The translations under genes and the position numbers were made by a program. DNA of 64,000 bases from Caenorhabditis elegans (taxonomy: Eukaryota > Nematoda > Chromadorea > Rhabditida > Rhabditidae). Below are positions 1 through 10,606 of this stretch, piece by piece (within the stretch, counting starts at the first letter, position 1; the number at the start of each line of letters is the position of its first letter). The DNA is taken from contig NC_003280.10 in assembly GCF_000002985.6 (NCBI RefSeq), forward strand, positions 14,504,501 through 14,568,500, read 5' to 3'. The notes under the pieces are model-generated. The model was not told where the DNA came from. It saw nothing but the letters and a program-made list of their open reading frames with translations, and made no database searches.

Positions 1-419
1 CTTCGAAAATGGCAGATATGCTGATTGCATTCAAATTACACAGAGATGAGTATAAAAATGAAATTAGCACATATTTCGTGCATCCCGGGGATGGAGTTAG
101 AACCGACATTTTCAGGTAGGAACTTTTTCATAACTGAGTCAAATTGAAAAAAAAAGTTTTAAGAGATTCTACACTCGGAAAGGTGCTAACTGTTCTCTCA
201 ACGCCTTGTATAAAAAACTGCAGCCAGGGGGCAGCGACAACAGTATACTGTGCTACTCACCCAGAAGTTGAAAAAATCTCTGGAAAATATTGGGAGTCTT
301 GCTGGGATAACGATAAAATTGATAAGAAGACAGCTAGAGATGAGGAGTTACAGGAAGCTTTATGGAAGAAATTGGAGGAGCTGGACGATGGCATTAATGG
401 TCAAGTCACTGCATTCTGA
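1..419 (+). CDS. Short-chain dehydrogenase/reductase, 3' end (partial)
   Basis: C-terminal part of a classical SDR oxidoreductase of the retinol-dehydrogenase/WWOX-like type; the gene enters from the left edge. Exons are 1-115 (reading frame from base 3) and 164-419, with a 48-nt intron (116-163, GT...AAG) in phase 2. The first visible residues, SKMADMLIAFKLHRDEYKN, correspond to the region just after the catalytic Tyr of the YxxxK motif; the Lys is codon 2. The next stretch, HPGDGVRTDIF, matches the conserved HPG-x-V-x-T segment after the last Rossmann strand. The second exon (SQGAATTVYCATHPEVEKISGKYW, quoted here only in part: GAATTVYCATHPEVE) is the usual C-terminal SDR tail. The Rossmann glycine motif and most of the protein lie outside the window, so substrate and dhs gene name cannot be given. 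The AAG acceptor is non-consensus but is the only join that keeps frame. Confidence 0.88.
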
Positions 420-542
420 TAATTGTGATTAACAATTCATTGCCTATTTTTTTACAGATAAAAACCTGAGAAAATTTCAAAAACCAGTAATATACTAAAT
501 TTTCAATATATAAGATAAGTTAACAATTATTTATGCTTGAAT

Positions 543-1744
543 TTATAAAATAAAACCAGTGAACATGAAAGCCGAAAATAATGTCAAAAATATTACAAAA
601 ATGATGGAAAAATTGGAAAACCTGTTACACATATGCTTGTTATTACACGTATGACAACCCGAAACTCCCCCCACTTGTTCACAAATCGATTGGGCCTGAT
701 GACAGGATTCGTTTGGGAGGCCAGCAGCGGATCGGAGCACTGAAAGACCACATCCACGTGCAGTGAATGGCTCTGAAATTAAAGTGTTTAAGCTTGAAAA
801 TAGTCAAAAGTGGCTAAAATTTATTGAAATTGGTGTATAACACAAATAACGTTTTTTTTTTTTCAATTTGCTTTTAAACATATTCATCTCTTTTTGCTTT
901 TATGACAATTTTCATAAAACTGAAGTTTACAAGAAAATGCGAACTCAATTTTTCCAACTTGAACGGAATTTTCACTTTATAATTTTTTTCCGTGTTATAA
1001 ATGTGATAATAACTTGAAACAAATATGTCTAAAAATCTAACTTCAAGAAACTTTTTGTCGAGAATTTCGATCTGAATGTTTTTTCAGATCATTTTCTCCC
1101 TATTTTAAAGGCCTACAGAATTCCTGTTTTTGCAGACTTTTGATGGTTTCCTGGGTGTTTGGAAATAGGTCGAGAACCTTTTCCGGAATTTCAAAATTTA
1201 GAAAAAAAACCCCCATCCCAGTGAATAACTCGATCATATAAATTGCTTAGTCTGAAAATATTATTTCGTTCAGATGGAAAAATTGAAAAAGGACTCATAA
1301 ATTTGTTCGAAAATTGTTGGATTTTTTCTGGCAATTTTCAGAAAATTTTTGAGCACTTTTAAAAAGTTCCAACTTATGTAAGTAAATTAAATTTCAAATA
1401 AAACAAGTATTATTATATTTTAGATCAATAAATTATTTTGAAAAAAAATTATTGAGACAACACACTTGCTCATTTTTCAGGTTCCATTAATATTTAAAAA
1501 ATACTACCTTCAATCCCAGTGCATGTGAATTTGAAACATTCCGTCGTTTCAGCAGGACATTGTACAGGTGAGAATATTTTTTTCTCTCCTTCTACACACC
1601 ATAAGCTATCTGAATGAAGACATTTTCCCAAGCAAAGCAAATAATTGGCATACCTGGTGCTACCTCTTGCCCATTTGCTGCAGGCGTCGATGGAATGAGA
1701 ACAAGAAACAATATATAAAAGTTTATAGCATATATTAAAATCAT
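543..1744 (-). CDS. ET-module (Ly6-like) cysteine-rich surface protein with GPI-type tail
   Basis: Hand-spliced three-exon gene: 1654-1744, 1508-1609, 543-772; all phases close and give about 140 aa. A signal peptide (MILIYAINFYILFLVLIPS) is followed by ten cysteines in the order expected for the nematode ET module: LWCVEGE, PVQCP, TECFKFTC, RGCG, NESCHQ, SICEQ, then GCHTCNNKHMCN. The protein ends in a short hydrophobic tail (IIFVIFLTLFSAFMF) right after the CN, which is typical of GPI-anchored Ly6/uPAR-fold proteins. I infer an extracellular membrane-anchored protein; no ligand or function is implied. The first intron is only 44 nt. An upstream in-frame ATG at 1795 exists, but 1744 gives the cleaner signal peptide. 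The middle exon is too short to stand out as an open frame, so this gene is easily missed. The family assignment (ET module, PF01684) is from memory of the cysteine pattern. Confidence 0.8.
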
Positions 1745-2066
1745 GATAATCGCACTGATGTTAAGTGGAATTTTTGAAAAATCAATAGTGTTCAAAAAAT
1801 TGAACCAAAATCAAGTTCTTCTTTCAATCAGAAATTAAACAAGTAGTCAAAGCAGTAAGGAGAAGCTCCCCCCAACCAAATCGGCAAAGTCAACAAGACA
1901 CCAGGTATTAGTCTCTCTACTCGTATCGTTTGTTTTGTTTGTGTGCACCTATGTGTGCTCAAAAATAGGCCAAAAAGATAGTTACATGAGGAGATGCAGT
2001 AGCTTGTTAAGTGGTGGGAATCCAATACCATCTTATTTTTTGACAGTTTTGTGCAACATGTGTATT

Positions 2067-2148
2067 TAGGCTGGCCATATAAAGCTAAACTGGCTATATT
2101 TTTAAAGGATTAAAAATATAGCCAGTTTAGCTCTATATGGCCAGCCTA
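2067..2148. repeat. Near-perfect 38-bp inverted repeat (hairpin)
   Basis: Arms 2067-2104 and 2111-2148 are complementary over 38 bp with one mismatch and a 6-nt loop; both outer ends read TAGGCTGGCCATATA inwards. It lies between the ET-module gene and the PPP1R11 homologue. It could be a palindromic MITE remnant or a fold-back RNA source. Confidence 0.85.
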
Positions 2149-2390
2149 CAGTAAATCTTCAAATGTATTTTTGAAACCCCGTTTTTCAACTATTATAATT
2201 CAGGAGGTCAACCAGTTTGCATATAAAAAATTCTAGATGATTGAACCTGCAATTTCGGATTTCATCGACAATGTTGGACTGCTATAAATGTCGTCAGGCT
2301 GAATCTTCAGGCTAAGAATTTCATATTTCAGAATATTGGGCAGTAATACGTTTAATGATACTTTCTGATGTTATTCAAAATTCAGCGCAT

Positions 2391-2615
2391 ATGCCGGGCA
2401 CAATGAACACATCCCAAGGACCCTTCCACGGGACACCGTACTACGAAAATATGTACGAGTTTGTCACGTCCAACGGGAGATTGGACATTGAGCGGCACAA
2501 TTCCCTGAAGTCGCATCGATGTGCACATAATTTTTTTGAGCGTACCAAGTTAAAAAACGAACAAGCAATCACCGCCATAACTTATTTCTTTCAAATCATC
2601 TGCTTTATTAGCTAG
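2391..2615 (+). CDS. Possible small ORF, unknown
   Basis: A 74-75 codon frame begins MPGTMNTSQGPFHGTPYYEN a few bases after a plausible (trans-)splice acceptor (AAAATTCAG). Its first two thirds have coding-like base composition, richer in G+C than the flanks; the end (ITYFFQIICFIS) looks like run-on into non-coding sequence. I do not recognise the protein. It could be a short gene, the last exon of a degraded gene, or chance. The flanking PPP1R11 homologue runs in the opposite direction and ends 70 bp away. Confidence 0.25.
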   Translation: MPGTMNTSQGPFHGTPYYENMYEFVTSNGRLDIERHNSLKSHRCAHNFFERTKLKNEQAITAITYFFQIICFIS

Positions 2616-2684
2616 AATATAAAAATGCTAACGAAACTAGACATTTATACTTTTCAAATTGAACGACTTGTGCTTGGAGTTCCA

Positions 2685-3131
2685 TCAGCAATGATCACAA
2701 CCACATCCGTTATTGTCCTTATTGTCCTTATTGTCCTTATTGTCCTTATTGTCCTTATTCTCCTTATTCTCATCATCTCCTTCATCTCCGCCATCCTCCT
2801 TCTTCTTCTTTCTCTCCGGCAACGTGTGCCCTCTGCAGTGCTCCGTCTCGTACTCATTCGGCTCCCAAGTGGACGGATCATCCCATTGACGTGGTGCCAC
2901 GTAGATGCAGCAGCAGTTGGACTTCAGACGACCCATATGTTCGTTGTCTGAAATTCAAGTAAGGTTATCTGAAACTTTTAAAGCAAATAACATACCAACA
3001 ACTCCTTCAGCCCAAGTAACGTGCGGTGGGCTCGGTGGTGCTCTGAGACGAAGCACGTGCTCCTCTTGAACTTCCTCCTGGTCCTCAGACTTGACAACGA
3101 GAGTAGTTGTGGTGGTGTTTGACTGAGCCAT
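2685..3131 (-). CDS. PPP1R11 / inhibitor-3 (YPI1) family protein phosphatase 1 regulator
   Basis: Two exons, 2996-3131 and 2685-2947, give 132 aa. The hallmark of PP1 inhibitor-3 is present across the splice junction: [14 protein letters not shown] followed by CCCIY (the VxW docking motif for PP1 plus the DNEHMGRxxSKCCCIY core of the family). The N terminus is Thr-rich ([10 protein letters not shown]), as in vertebrate PPP1R11. After the conserved core come [13 protein letters not shown] and [14 protein letters not shown], then an acidic/Lys tail made of about five in-frame DNK repeats, ending in a short cysteine cluster NNGCGCDHC. The family inhibits or escorts PP1 catalytic subunits in the nucleus. 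The DNK run is encoded by a 9-bp minisatellite and is probably variable and disordered. The frame, the motif and the length all agree, so this call is firm; the C. elegans gene name is not known to me. Confidence 0.9.
2712..2774. repeat. 9-bp coding minisatellite (ATTGTCCTT)n
   Basis: Five exact copies of ATTGTCCTT followed by two variant copies (ATTCTCCTT, ATTCTCATC). It lies inside exon 2 of the PPP1R11 homologue and encodes DNK units on the minus strand. Copy changes in multiples of 9 bp keep the frame. Confidence 0.95.
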
Positions 3132-3595
3132 TGCTATTTTGATTAATACAATTCTTGAGATATAAATTATTGACGTGGGGAAGTTGATGTTTAAATACGT
3201 GGTTGGGTTTTAAATCCGAGAATTTCACGCTATTGGTTAAATTATTTATATATATTTTTTTAATGTGATGAAAAATTTGATTTAAATTTATTTGAAAAGC
3301 TTGCCAGATACAGTATTTTATCAAACATACAAAATTCTCAGAATTTTTTTAAAAGTCTAATTATAAACTTTGGTCTTTCGGTGCTATTTTAAGATAATTA
3401 AAGAAAAAACAGCCCCTCGAAGTGAGCTTATTCAAATTTTTCCGAGTTTTCTAATACAGATTCGAAAGAACTTTGAACCCCTGGCCTTGTTCATCTCCAT
3501 TTTTACAATCAGTTTCAGTTTTACACTAACTGCACCCTTTGTCTTCATCACTGAAGCGATAACAATCACTTTTCTCGTATCACGAGATTATCAAC

Positions 3596-5662
3596 ATGAT
3601 TTTATCATTTAACTTTATTTTGAGAATTACTATTACTACTAATCTGTTTTTATTAGTAATATCGAATTCGAAAACGAAATTACCATCTTCAAAAAACAAT
3701 AGAATTATTGAAGCGATCGCGAATTTTTGTACAAGCTTCAATGGCTATGATAGTGGTTTTTGTGGGGATTATGCAAAACTTAGAAAAGGTTTGCACGGTC
3801 AAAAAAAAAATTAAAAATATGCATCATTTCAGAGCGAGCCAGTTCAAATGCAACTGTTACTTCACCAGAAGACATATTAAATAAGACGGCGTCGGCGGAA
3901 AAACCTGGCCCAGTAATACCAGGGCCGGGTGAAATTTTATTCAAAGAAGGAAATGAAACTACACTGTTGAATCCCAAGGATATGACAGAGCCGGATGAGG
4001 AAATTGATGGGCTAAGTAATTTTTATTTCAGTTTCAAGATTTTTTCTTTGATATATTTTTGTTATATCCATAACTATGGTAAATTATATAAAAATTATTG
4101 TTTATTTAGAACAGCAAAAAATATAACGAGCTCATCGTCAGTGAATGACTAATTTTTTAAGCTGTCAGAATCTTTCGTGAAATTATTTAAAAAAATTTTA
4201 TAAAAAAAAATTAAAAAAAAAATTTGGTCACGGTCCACCAATAAAAACCATTATTTGAGCTATGATAAATTTAGAATGTTTTACTTTACATTTAAAAACA
4301 CGATATCAAATATTGTATGTCCGAAAACTAAAACTGTCTAAACTTATTTTGAAATTAATTTTTTGAGGCCAATTAAATTTAAGAGATTTAAACGTTTCAA
4401 AAAACCATATAACATCATTACAAATGAAAAGAAATACTAAGAAAAATAATCCAAGAAACTATCTGAGTGTCTAATATTAAACAAATCATACCAAATTTAA
4501 CTTCAGCCCAACAGCAAATTCAAGACGAGCTTCGGAAAATAATCCAAGAGGAGCTTGCAAAGAAAACAATTCAGAAGACATCCCCCGACGACCCGGTAAA
4601 AGATTCCAATTTTTATACAAGACCCTGGAGCAAATTATTTTAGGCGTGCAGTAATTTGCGCGACGAATATGATGAAGTTTGCTTCTCCACTCCACCACTA
4701 GCTGCTTTTCAAGAAACTAGAGAATTCTGTCTGGCTTTTGTGAAAAATTGCCAAAACTCTCTGTTAACCAATGTTTTCACAAATGTAAAGTGAGTTTTTT
4801 TTTTCAGAATATTAAGGTTTCCAGAATTTCATTTTCAGAAATTTCAAAATCGACTTTTCAATTTATTGCAAGAAACATCGTGAACGTTTTCGATACGTGT
4901 GCCCAGATCCCTTGAGATTTCAAAGTTTTGCGGAAAATGTAAGTTGGAAAATCTGAATGTTTAATTTTGTCTTGAAACTACGATACCCGGTCTCGACACG
5001 ACAAATTTTCGTTGTGCGCCTAGAATTCACCATAATAGCCGAATGAAAAACATTAATGAGAATTTTCAATTAAAAAAAAATTCTTTTTAATTTCCAAAAT
5101 TTTCAAATATTTGATAGCCCTCCTTTTTCCGAAAATTGAATGAATTTTCTAAAAATATTTTTAAAATTTTCTTTCAATAATAATTTCGAAAACTCAAAAG
5201 TGAATGTGACCTAATTAGCCATATTTAAAATAGATTTTTGCGCCAAAATACTGAATTTCGCAACAATATATGGAAAAATTAAAACTCAAAATTTGCGCCA
5301 AATATGTTCAAAAAAAATTTTCGTGAAAAAATATTGGAATTTCAAACTCTAGTCGGAATTTGAAATTTTTTAAAAGAAGAATGTCTTTCAATTTTAAATA
5401 TTTTCAGGCAGTAGACTTTTGTGTACGCTACCAAGAGAGATGTCCAAATGAACCACTACCAGCAGAGCCAATACAATTTCATCGAAAAGACGAAGGCCAT
5501 ATTTACACAAGGGAAATTGAATTTTGGTGTACTCGGACTAAACGAACTGCTTATAATTATTGCACTGAGCCCGACCTGCTGAGAGTTTATAAGTATGCAA
5601 TGTTTTGTGGAATGTACAAATATGCATGTATTGATGTTTATAAGAGAGTTATTTATGGATAA
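3596..5662 (+). CDS. Secreted protein with three C-x10-C-x14-16-C-x6-C repeats, unknown function
   Basis: Six exons (3596-3788, 3833-4015, 4507-4595, 4644-4789, 4839-4938, 5408-5662) join in frame to 321 aa. It starts with a signal peptide (MILSFNFILRITITTNLFLL) and a low-complexity, Pro/Glu-rich middle (PGPVIPGPGE, then TQQQIQDELRKIIQEELAKK, a short helical stretch). The C-terminal half has three repeats with nearly identical cysteine spacing: C-SNLRDEYDEV-C...FC-LAFVKN-C, C-KKHRERFRYV-C...FC-VRYQER-C, and C-TRTKRTAYNY-C...FC-GMYKYA-C. Each repeat therefore has four cysteines, which suggests two disulphides per unit. I do not recognise the family; it is likely nematode-specific and extracellular. 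The gene ends 64 bp from the 3' end of a convergent gene. Intron 5 (4939-5407) carries a common C. elegans interspersed repeat. The first exon is the least certain part. Confidence 0.75.
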
Positions 5663-5726
5663 ACTGATTTTTTTGTGAATATTTGGACACTAATAAAATA
5701 TTCTTTAATTTCGAAATATTATTGTT

Positions 5727-6612
5727 TCATAAAAAATCATCCAGGTGTTGTCCGGCATCATAGTTGCTCATTCCGGAACACTTAATTTCCATAAGCACAC
5801 ACGGGTTGACGGAGGCTGGCTGAAACATAAAATGTTCAAGTTATCACTTGTTAGTGATAATAAAAGTTGCAGACAGATGTGAGACTTGCGTGGGGGTTGA
5901 TAAGGGAACAAAGTGATAGATTGTTATTTGTGAAATTTAGATTTGAGAAATAAGGAGTTTTTGAATTTTGTGCTTAAATTTTCTGGAAAATCAAACTTGA
6001 ATTTTGATCCAAAAATCGCTTTAAAAATGTTTTTGTAACCACACAAAAAATCTTTTAGGAAAAATTAAATGAACATTTAATTTTTTGAGAGCGGCCCAAA
6101 ATTTTCGGAAAATTTGAAATTAGCTTCAAGTTTTGCGCCAAATTTTTTATTATTTGAAATATTAACTTTGCGGCAAAAATTTTTGAATACATATATTTAA
6201 TGTTAACTTTTCTTGTTGAAAATCAGAAACTAAAAAGGCACCACACTATAATGAAAAGAATACCTCCTGTTGCCATCTGCTTCGAAATTCTTCCCATTTC
6301 TTGATCAATCGATGGCAATTATTCGTGCATTCCAAATACTGATGGCACAGATCTTTTGCAACTTGACACGTATCACTGTAATAGTTTTCCGGGAGAAAAT
6401 CGTGCTTGAAATTCTCGACACGCAGAAATTCAAGTTCTTGGGCTACAATTTCTCAGTTAGTGTCTGTTGAAGAATGAATAGGCCGTACCGTTGTCAAAAT
6501 GAATCCCAAGTTCCGATAAATCTTTGCCGTATTCGCAAATAACGAGACAAAATAAAGGAAGCAGACAGGAAAATTGAAAATTGATTTTTTTTTCAATTGA
6601 AATGAAAAACAT
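5727..6612 (-). CDS. Small cysteine-rich secreted protein, unknown
   Basis: Three exons (6489-6612, 6264-6442, 5727-5819) give 131 aa with closed phases. The N terminus MFFISIEKKINFQFSCLLPL and the following FCLVICEYG look like a signal peptide; the open frame extends further upstream, so the start is not certain. The mature part has a cysteine cluster DTCQVAKDLCHQYLECTNNC (spacing C-x6-C-x5-C-x3-C), then the basic/aromatic segment HRLIKKWEEFRSRW, and a last pair NPCVLMEIKCSGM (C-x6-C). I do not recognise the family. The C-x6-C pairs recall those of the convergent neighbour at 3596-5662, but the overall pattern differs, so a relationship is only a guess. Intron 1 is 46 nt with donor GTACGG. 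Confidence 0.65.
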
Positions 6613-8883
6613 TTTAATACTTAAAAAAAGATTGGAACTTGTCACGTGAATACGCCGTAAAGTTTTTTTTTCGAAGAACATTTTTTGTGGTCTTTTCATG
6701 TAAAAAGGTGACCTACACCTGTCTACACGACTTCCTGATACCAAATTAGGAGGTAGGTAGGCAAGTAGGCACTGAGGAACTAACTCCATCTGTAGACAAT
6801 TTTTTTACTGCACGTGTTTAAAATTCCACAACTATATGACTAACTTTTGGGATCATCTGTCTTATCACCAGTAATCAAAATTCCAAATGTTGTGTGCGTG
6901 AGAAACTGAAAGATTTTTTGGTGGAAAAATAGTTTTCATGCGGATGTTATTATTTTGTTGGTAATATACTTGCCAAACAATGTGGAAAATCTTATAACAG
7001 ACCATTGGAATACGTCATGAAATTTTAGCACACCTATAGTACCACTACAGTATTCTCACATTATCCATCGACTAAGCCAACCCACTTCACCTTCAAAGTA
7101 CAAAAACCTTTTTTCTAAAGCTATAATCCTAAAAAACAACAAGGTATACCTACAGTACAACTACAGTACCCCCGTCAGTACCCATCACGCTAAAAAGTGG
7201 TGAAATGACCCCTTTCTGTATTTTCCAATCAAAATTATTTTTATGTAAAGTTTCCTGTTTTTTCAGAAAAGTTATCACATTTCACAACCACACCAACTTT
7301 CTCTACACTACAACGAGTAGAGTTCGCTCGACAATTTGGGTGTGGTAGCACACGAAAACTGATAACATAAACAATTACTGGGTCCAAATCTATGAATTTG
7401 GCAAGAGCTTGGGCATGTAGAGAGGCTCCAGAGTATTTGAAAACCAAAAATCGCATTAACAGCAATGTTTTTGTGCTTCAATTAAAAATTTTTCGTGTTG
7501 AAATTTGAAGTACATATCAGGGTGTGGTGATAAGAAATGTAAACGCTGTTATCAGTAGAATTGAAACTAGAGAACTCGAAAAAGGTTTGTAAAAAAGTAG
7601 GCAGGCACGTCTTCAGGTGCCTGACATTATTAAATCGGGCAGAATACTTTTTTGGAAACCAAAAATGTATTTTTTGGCTTGGTGTAATCACACTTTTTTG
7701 AATATGAAGAAAGAAATTTCGTTTTTCAATTTACAGATTATTTGAATTTTCGATCATTTAAATGTCAGAAAAAGCTGAAACAACTGTGAAAAGAAATTAT
7801 AAAATGTTTGAAATTATTTAATGATTTTTTTAAATTTTGGTTTTCAAAATATCCTTTTTTTTTGGACTTTTCCAACAAATTTAATTGGATTTTTTAAAAG
7901 GAATCGTTTAAAAACCAAAGAAGGCTAATTAAACTTGTTTAAACACAAATAATTCAAAAAGTGGGAAAAATTTAAAAAAATATTTATATATACATAAATT
8001 TTCAGTTATAATCGACCCAATTTCTGTAATCTAATTGTAAGGCCAACCTCCCCCCACTGACTTTTTCTTCAATATTTTTTTTTGATTTTTAAAAGTCTTC
8101 TCTAAAACACCAAAAAAATAAGAGATTTCCTCATTTCAATTGTTGCGGTTTTCATATCACGTTTACAGTGAGCAATTTCTATCAAGCGTCATTTTTTTCA
8201 CCGAAACCACAAGAATGGCGCCAGTAAGTCAAGGCCGTCACTTTTTTTTGTGTATTTCCTCATAGTTATCTTTTCTTTACACGAGACCTGAAACATTTCG
8301 AAACTTATTTTGAAAATGCGGTAAAAATAGAACACAATAATAAGTTGGAAAAAGTAGATCTGGAAACTTTCAGACCAAAAAATATAAAAATGTATTTTTA
8401 AGGCAATCGTGGAGTCTAGGCATGACGAAAGTTCCCGGGATTAATTTATCAAAAAAACATTGATTTTCATTAGAAAATGATTCAGAGTAATTACGGAAAA
8501 ATTATGAAAATAATTGAAAAACTGTAAATTTTTTTTTGAAAAAATGTTTTTTTTCATTCTTTTTTTCTGTTTCTTAAAGATTTTGCTAAAGCTTTTTTCA
8601 GTTTTTTTGTCTTTTTTTAATGTTCTCTATTTTAAAATCCCCTCTATTTTTTTCGCTAAACATTAAACACAAAACCGTTCAAATTCCAACTCGTTTATTA
8701 ATTTAAAGCTTTGATTTGTCATAAAGACTTTTGTCACGTTTGATTTGTCATCACAGAATTATGCAAAAAAAGAAATACCCGCACAGAAGAGTTCGCGGAA
8801 AGTGAACGACGTGATAAATTAGTAATAAATGATAAACATCAACTCGAAAACAGAGTACTACCGTAGAAAATTAAACCCGCGGG
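6613..8883. other. Gene-free stretch
   Basis: No convincing exon set on either strand. The sequence holds scattered CTACAGTAC-type motifs (about 7040-7180) and GGTAGGTAGGCA/TAGGCAGGCACG motifs (about 6750, 7600), both common in C. elegans non-coding DNA. Several 60-75 codon open frames here have AT-driven composition and no family signal. Confidence 0.6.
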
Positions 8884-10606
8884 TTAAATGCAATGGCTAT
8901 GTGTGTATGATTCCCATTCGGGCAGGCTCAGGTCCAGTGTGTGGTGGTGTTTCGTTAAAAATAAGTGGAGTGGAATTTCGAATTGGTTGTAGGGAAGGTT
9001 GCATTTCTGTAAAAATATATGTTTGATTAAGCTTGATCAATTTTGGGCGTTTTACACAGTCTGTTTTATAGTACCCTCAATATTAAGAAAAATGTTTGAA
9101 AAAATAAAAACAAAAATTCCATAAAAATTTAATGTAACATTAAAGTTTATCTACTTATACACAATAATCCAACTCATAAATTAAAAATTAAAAATATACA
9201 TTGAAAATAATTTGATTGATTTGAAAATTATGTTATATTTTTATTGAAAAAAGTCCACTGGAATCTGAAAACTGACTGAAAGTTTTATTTTAGCACCTAA
9301 CAACTTTCAGCAAGTTTTTCATATTTTTTCATAAAAAAAAATAATAAATCAAGTTTTTTGTTCATATTTCTATACCAATTTTTCTTTTTTTTTAAACTGG
9401 TTTTGTAGGTTCAGATTTCTCCCACAACGAAAAAAAAACGGTTTTTTTCAAAATCAACTCTCGTATAGAACAATGATAATCAGTTTCTAACTGAGTTTCC
9501 TGAGATGGTCTTCATATTTTCCTAGGATAGCAATAGGAAACAATTTTCCTTATTTCCTCAAAATGGCATCACTATAGAAAACTGTTGCACTTTAGAATTT
9601 CTTATCAGTTTTTGTAGGTACCATAGTTAATCACTTTTTGTGGCAAGTAAAACTTACAGTTTGTTTGAGCACACACGTGTCCTTAATCATGATTCGGGCG
9701 CTTTCAAAGTCCAACGAATTTAGACTTTCTAAGCTGGGAAAGTGATATGTCCCCTTCTCGTTTGTAATTCCGTGAAGGTCCCAGATGGATTGATGGAAAT
9801 GTCCTGAAAGTTAGAAATAATTGTTGTGGAGTGTCGTGAAAAACTGAAATAGTGAACTAGTTTCATGTCATAGGTGATTCGCTTCCCACCTGGGTAAGGT
9901 GTTATATAATGTCAAAAAATGAAAAGTCGTGGAGTAACCCCAGCGAAGAAAATTTTTTTTTAAATCACAATCGTACCGAAATAACCAAATATCATATTAA
10001 AACGTTTAATTTTTTTGAAAATATGAATGTTAATTTTTTTTTCGGAGCTACAAAAACTTCCAAAAAAGTTGAAAATACTGAGATTTTCCCTATTTTCAAA
10101 CAATCTTATAAAACTTAGAAATTTTTTTTTTTTTTGAATTTGAATTTTTCACTATGATATTTGATGCAAAAAAAAATCCGAGACCTCACTAAAACAAAAA
10201 CTTTTTTGAAGGGACTTTTTTGCCCTCTCATCATAAAAAAAGTTATTTTCGAAAAATAAATGTGTAAAAGATACATATTCTGGAGTTTTTATAATTGAAA
10301 AAAACACTCGCTATTAATAAAGCATTTTTTTGAACAGTTTGCTCGGACCCGGGTGGTAAAAAAAATTCTTAATTTTTTTGTAAATTCTGAATAGGTGAAA
10401 ATTTTTGTTTGACATCGCATAATAAAAAAATGCTCACCATCTTTATAATCGTGAATATGCACTTTTGCATGTGCCACTGGTTGACCTCCACACTTGATGT
10501 GCACCTTCTCACTGAACATGGGATAACAGTTGGTAGTAGAGATTAATAAAATTAAATAGGCCACCAAAGAATGTACAAACTGCCAACTTCTCTCGAAGCT
10601 CATCAT
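8884..10606 (-). CDS. Transthyretin-like (TTR) family secreted protein
   Basis: Three exons (10438-10606, 9658-9803, 8884-9006) give about 145 aa in frame. A signal peptide (VAYLILLISTTNC) is followed by the family's opening strand EKVHIKCGGQPVAHAKVHIH, equivalent to the V-x-C-x-G-x-P-x-A-x-V-x-L pattern of nematode TTRs. The second exon has SIWDLHGITNEKGTYHF, corresponding to the T-D-x-x-G-x-F segment, and ends with the conserved cysteine (IKDTCVL). The last exon has KCNLPYNQFEIPL and ends SHCI, supplying the remaining cysteines. Four cysteines are in the expected order. TTR-like proteins are a large nematode-specific secreted family; known members act as extracellular binding or bridging molecules, but the role of this one cannot be read from sequence. 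An alternative upstream ATG lies at 10627. Introns are 652 and 634 nt, unusually long for such a short gene. Exact ttr number not known. Confidence 0.85.

Noticed and set aside
1828-2031. 67-codon minus-strand open frame next to the ET-module gene
   Set aside because: No signal peptide, no splice partner and no conserved pattern; probably intergenic.
2712-2774. Short regular repeats that might suggest a CRISPR-like array
   Set aside because: Units are 9 bp with no spacers, lie in a coding exon, and the genome is eukaryotic.
2654-2881. Open frame with RTIRTIRT repeats, antisense-side frame of the PPP1R11 exon
   Set aside because: It is the DNK minisatellite read in another frame on the same strand; the conserved NEHMG...CCCIY frame is the real one.
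8215-8229. ATGGCGCCAGTAAGT, an ATG followed at once by a strong donor
   Set aside because: No downstream plus-strand exon in a compatible frame; the TTR gene runs on the other strand here.
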